Assembly (NCBI RefSeq): GCF_947077775.1
Contig: NZ_CAMTTE010000001.1
Location: 1,888,501 to 1,952,500 of the forward strand
Origin: Salinibacter pepae
GTDB lineage: Bacteria; Bacteroidota; Rhodothermia; Rhodothermales; Salinibacteraceae
Length of the DNA: 64,000 nucleotides
Direction: 5' to 3'
Shown here one piece after another: positions 61,665-64,000 of this stretch. The notes beneath the pieces were generated by a model, which ran no database searches, was not told the origin of the DNA, and was given only the letters and a program-made list of their open reading frames with translations. Every line of letters begins with the position of its first letter. Positions within the stretch are counted from its first letter, which is position 1. A program made the position numbers and the translations under genes.

Positions 61665-61680
61665 TTAACCTATAGCTTAA
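61665..61680 (-). promoter_or_regulatory. palindromic operator/promoter of the TAC operon
   Basis: TTAACCTATAGCTTAA is an imperfect 16-bp palindrome 20 bp upstream of the toxin start. On the minus strand it contains the -10-like CTATAG. A HigA-type repressor binding here would block transcription, the usual autoregulation of such operons. Confidence 0.5.
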
Positions 61681-61775
61681 CCCAATGTCGAGTTCCCGAT
61701 CTCCGATTCACAAAATCCCCCCGGAGAAGCGCTGAGGGTAGGTGTGGACGGAGGGAGTAGGAAGATTCTGTTCCG

Positions 61776-63521
61776 TCAGGCAGTTGCGTCGGCGGGCACG
61801 GCGTCTGGTCGGTCTACGCTCGCATCCTTTAGCGCGGCCTTCAACAATTGTTCACCGTGCTCGGCTGAGTCTGAAAGAAGGTCCTCAAGATCGTTGCAAA
61901 CCGAACGGAGGGGGGTTGCCTTCTCCAGGATGCGTTTCTGCTCATTCAATGGAGGAATTGGGATAGCTATCGATCTTATCTTTCCGACGCTAAGATTGTA
62001 GAGACCGCTGGTTGTTACTGCTCTCTGCTTCATCTCCTCAATTCCGTAGGCGGAGTTGAGGTAGAGCATGATGTATCGGGCCATGTCCGTCTTGATCGAG
62101 CGACACCGGATAAGGTGGTTCTGATGGACACAGTCCGGAATCTCTTCTCTCCACATCGCACACCGCCCGATTTCGCTCTCACTCCCGTTACCCTCTACAA
62201 CAAGGATGTCTCCGTACTGGAGGCGCCACTTCTCGAGGTCGCCTTCGTAGAGTTCGAAGTGCTTTATCTCATCGAGCACGAGTTTATTTCTCTGCACGTT
62301 TGCGACTCGGAGGTAGGGGTAGGGATTATTCTGCGGTTCCCGATCTGGGGTTTTCTGTATTCCACCACGTATTTCGCAGATGTCGTTAACTCTACTCCAC
62401 TGCCATCCCGGGGGTAGTTTGAACGGTTCGTCCTCTACTGGGGATGAGTCTTTCGGCTTCCGAATCTCCCCCGCATCGTACAGCCGCTGCTTCTCCTCCT
62501 GAATCTGCTCCAGCAGCACGTCAGCGGGTGTGTCAGCCGGGTCGCGCTTCGTGAGGCGGCCCTGTACGGCGAGCTGGAGGATCGTCTGCCGCAGTGCGTC
62601 GACGCCCTCGGGAGTGGCGGTGACGGTGTCAAAGTGCTCGCGGACGCGTTCCCACGCCGGGCGTAGCGCCTCCGCATCCTCGGCGGACTGGAGCGCTTCG
62701 GTGGCGGCTGTGCCCACCTGCACCTGAAGGGTGCGTTCGCGCTCCTGCTGCTCCTCCAGCGCGTCGCACTCGTCCATCAGCCGGTCTACCGCCTCGACGA
62801 TGCGCTGTTGCTCTTCGAGTGGGGGAAGGGGAAGAAGACTTTGCTCGACATATTCGCGAGGCACACGTTTTTGCCCGGCCGTGCCTGTCATTCTGCTAAC
62901 TCCTTCCTCGATAAAACCCTGAGACTGAAAAAAGGAGAGCACAAACTCCGGAAGAATGGTACCCGCAAGCGGTCGGAAGACGTAAAGCTCAGTCGTGCCA
63001 GCACCCATCCCATTCTCGAGATCCCGAAAGACCGTTGATTTCCGGTTCTGGAAGCATGGGGTGATCTTAGCGAGCCCGACATCTCCCTCCATGAAGTGAG
63101 TGTATCCACGCCGGATCTCGCCCCAGGGCCGTATCTCTGTTGTGTGACCATCACCGACGCCGTCCTCAATCCGCTTCATCGGAACGAAGGAAGCCTTCGT
63201 ATCCTCGTCGGCGTCGTGTCGCGGGTTCACTACTCCGGCACGCTCCAGTTCGATTGAAATCCATCCATTCGGAAGCGACTCACCATTCTTCGCCAGTTCC
63301 GGCAGTTTGGCTTGCGACTTGCGAATAGTGCCATCATCGTAGAGCCGTTTTTTCTCACTTCGGATCGGGTCCAGAAGCTCCTCGGCAGGTGTATCCGAAG
63401 AACGACGTTCCGTCAGTCGTCCCCGGACGGCCAATTGCAGAATGAACCGACGCAGCTTGGGCACGCTCTCGGGCGTGTCCATCAGCAGGTCGAACCGGTC
63501 GAGCAGGGTGCGTAGCGTCAT
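61776..63521 (-). CDS. hsdS: type I restriction-modification specificity subunit HsdS
   Basis: 581 residues. Two target-recognition domains (about 80-235 and 370-540) each end with 'PLPPLEEQQRIVEAVDRLM'- or 'PIPPLNEQKRILEKA'-type helices. A duplicated segment 'RRFILQLAVRGRLTERRSSDTPAEELL' / 'RQTILQLAVQGRLTKRDPADTPADVLL' (about 24 and 315) precedes each TRD, a marker of HsdS. It sets the DNA sequence bound by the complex. The start overlaps the hsdM stop (ATGA). Confidence 0.93.
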   Translation of the reverse strand: MTLRTLLDRFDLLMDTPESVPKLRRFILQLAVRGRLTERRSSDTPAEELLDPIRSEKKRLYDDGTIRKSQAKLPELAKNGESLPNGWISIELERAGVVNPRHDADEDTKASFVPMKRIEDGVGDGHTTEIRPWGEIRRGYTHFMEGDVGLAKITPCFQNRKSTVFRDLENGMGAGTTELYVFRPLAGTILPEFVLSFFQSQGFIEEGVSRMTGTAGQKRVPREYVEQSLLPLPPLEEQQRIVEAVDRLMDECDALEEQQERERTLQVQVGTAATEALQSAEDAEALRPAWERVREHFDTVTATPEGVDALRQTILQLAVQGRLTKRDPADTPADVLLEQIQEEKQRLYDAGEIRKPKDSSPVEDEPFKLPPGWQWSRVNDICEIRGGIQKTPDREPQNNPYPYLRVANVQRNKLVLDEIKHFELYEGDLEKWRLQYGDILVVEGNGSESEIGRCAMWREEIPDCVHQNHLIRCRSIKTDMARYIMLYLNSAYGIEEMKQRAVTTSGLYNLSVGKIRSIAIPIPPLNEQKRILEKATPLRSVCNDLEDLLSDSAEHGEQLLKAALKDASVDRPDAVPADATA

Positions 63522-64000
63522 GCGAGCGTTTTTTGAAGTGCAGATTCCAATTCGTCTTTCAGCGACTGGCGTGTCGCGTTGATTTCCTCTTGGAGGGCTT
63601 CGTACCGGGCCAGCAGCTCGTCGGGATCGGTGATCTCCTCGTCGTCCTCGTGCGGGTTGTCGATGTCGAGATTGTAGTCACGGTCCTCGATCTCCTCGAC
63701 AGGGACCTTCCAGGCGTACTCGTCGAATTTCTCGTTCTCCCGGTCGTCCCACCACTCTTGTTCGAGCTCGAACTCGTCGAATTGAAGCGGCTTCGTCTTC
63801 GTGTACTGCTTGTAGCCCTCCGGCAGCGGGTGCTCGAAATACCAGACCTCGTCGGTCGACGGCCCCTTCTCGAAGAAGAGGAGGTTGGTGTTGATGTTCG
63901 TGTACGGTGCGAACACGCCCTTCGGCATCCGCACAATGGTGTGTAGGTCGTGCTCCTCCAGAAGCGTTTCCTTTAGGCGCGTCTTTACGCCCTCGCCGAA
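63518..64000 (-). CDS. hsdM: type I restriction-modification methyltransferase HsdM, C-terminal part
   Basis: 160 residues are visible; the frame runs off the window end, so the catalytic NPPF motif is outside. The visible part starts 'FGEGVKTRLKETLLEEHDLH' and has 'PKGVFAPYTNINTNLLFFEKG', both standard in HsdM, followed by an acidic helical tail that contacts HsdS. It methylates adenine in the HsdS-defined target. Overlaps hsdS by four bases. Confidence 0.93.
   Translation of the reverse strand, partial: FGEGVKTRLKETLLEEHDLHTIVRMPKGVFAPYTNINTNLLFFEKGPSTDEVWYFEHPLPEGYKQYTKTKPLQFDEFELEQEWWDDRENEKFDEYAWKVPVEEIEDRDYNLDIDNPHEDDEEITDPDELLARYEALQEEINATRQSLKDELESALQKTLA

Larger units (their letters stand above)
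59874..64000. mobile_element. probable genomic island (left end only)
   Basis: To the right of the tRNA-Val fragment all genes are accessory: a toxin-antitoxin-chaperone operon, and type I restriction-modification hsdS and hsdM. No housekeeping gene is seen to the window end. The GC content also appears lower in the TAC genes. No integrase is in the visible part; it would be expected near one end outside the window. Confidence 0.55.

Noticed and set aside
61776-63521. A frameshifted pair of half-HsdS proteins
   Set aside because: The two homologous halves are in one uninterrupted frame, as normal for a full-length HsdS with two recognition domains.

Overview
The window looks like a chromosomal segment of Salinibacter (Rhodothermota/Bacteroidota), close to S. 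ruber. The evidence is the very high GC content, acidic halophile-type proteins, a SusC/SusD pair, a Bacteroidota-type RNA polymerase omega, the rpmB-rpmG-DUF4295 triplet, and an intein inside dnaB. The assignment comes from gene content only; no alignment was run.

Layout. 1-5.6 kb: end of a SusC receptor, a SusD lipoprotein, a secreted endonuclease/phosphatase and an FAD oxidoreductase. 5.6-10 kb: a small DnaA-box cluster, small membrane/lipoprotein genes, a VOC dioxygenase and a GvpU-like protein. 10.5-13.4 kb: dnaA and dnaN. 13.5-21 kb: an ECF-type sigma factor with a membrane TPR partner, a SCO copper protein, an SDR, rpe, a CsoR-type repressor and two unknowns. 21-27 kb: SRP RNA, yajC, a RibBX-like riboflavin protein, a dense DnaA-box region that is the best oriC candidate (about 11 kb from dnaA), comEC and nusB. 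27-33.4 kb: phosphatase, ychF, lipoprotein, LolC/E permease, phosphosulfolactate synthase and small ribosomal proteins. 33.4-34 kb: tRNA-Pro, a tRNA-Arg(UCU) split by a group I intron, and tRNA-Cys.

34-46 kb is a long minus-strand housekeeping series. In transcription order it is rplM, rpsI, rpsB, tsf, pyrH, frr, tRNA-Ser, yicC, gmk, rpoZ, coaBC, a type-4 uracil-DNA glycosylase without any cysteine, and dnaB carrying a 344-residue intein with a LAGLIDADG endonuclease. 46.4-52.5 kb is the plus-strand lipid cluster yceD-rpmF-plsX-fabH-fabD-lipoprotein-fabG. It is followed by a DEAD-box helicase and, to 59.7 kb, by a DoxX-type protein, an M29 aminopeptidase, a barrel/PKD/SPOR-like protein and unknowns.

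At 59.83 kb only the 3' half of a tRNA-Val(UAC) remains. To its right, up to the window end, lie accessory genes: a three-gene operon that reads as a toxin-antitoxin-chaperone (TAC) system (HigB-like toxin, HigA-like antitoxin with a long C-terminal tail, SecB-like chaperone), then type I restriction-modification genes hsdS and hsdM (cut by the window end). I read this as one end of a genomic island integrated at a tRNA. The TAC operon, the intron-bearing tRNA-Arg, the cysteine-free glycosylase and the degenerate GTP cyclohydrolase domain are the features most worth following up.
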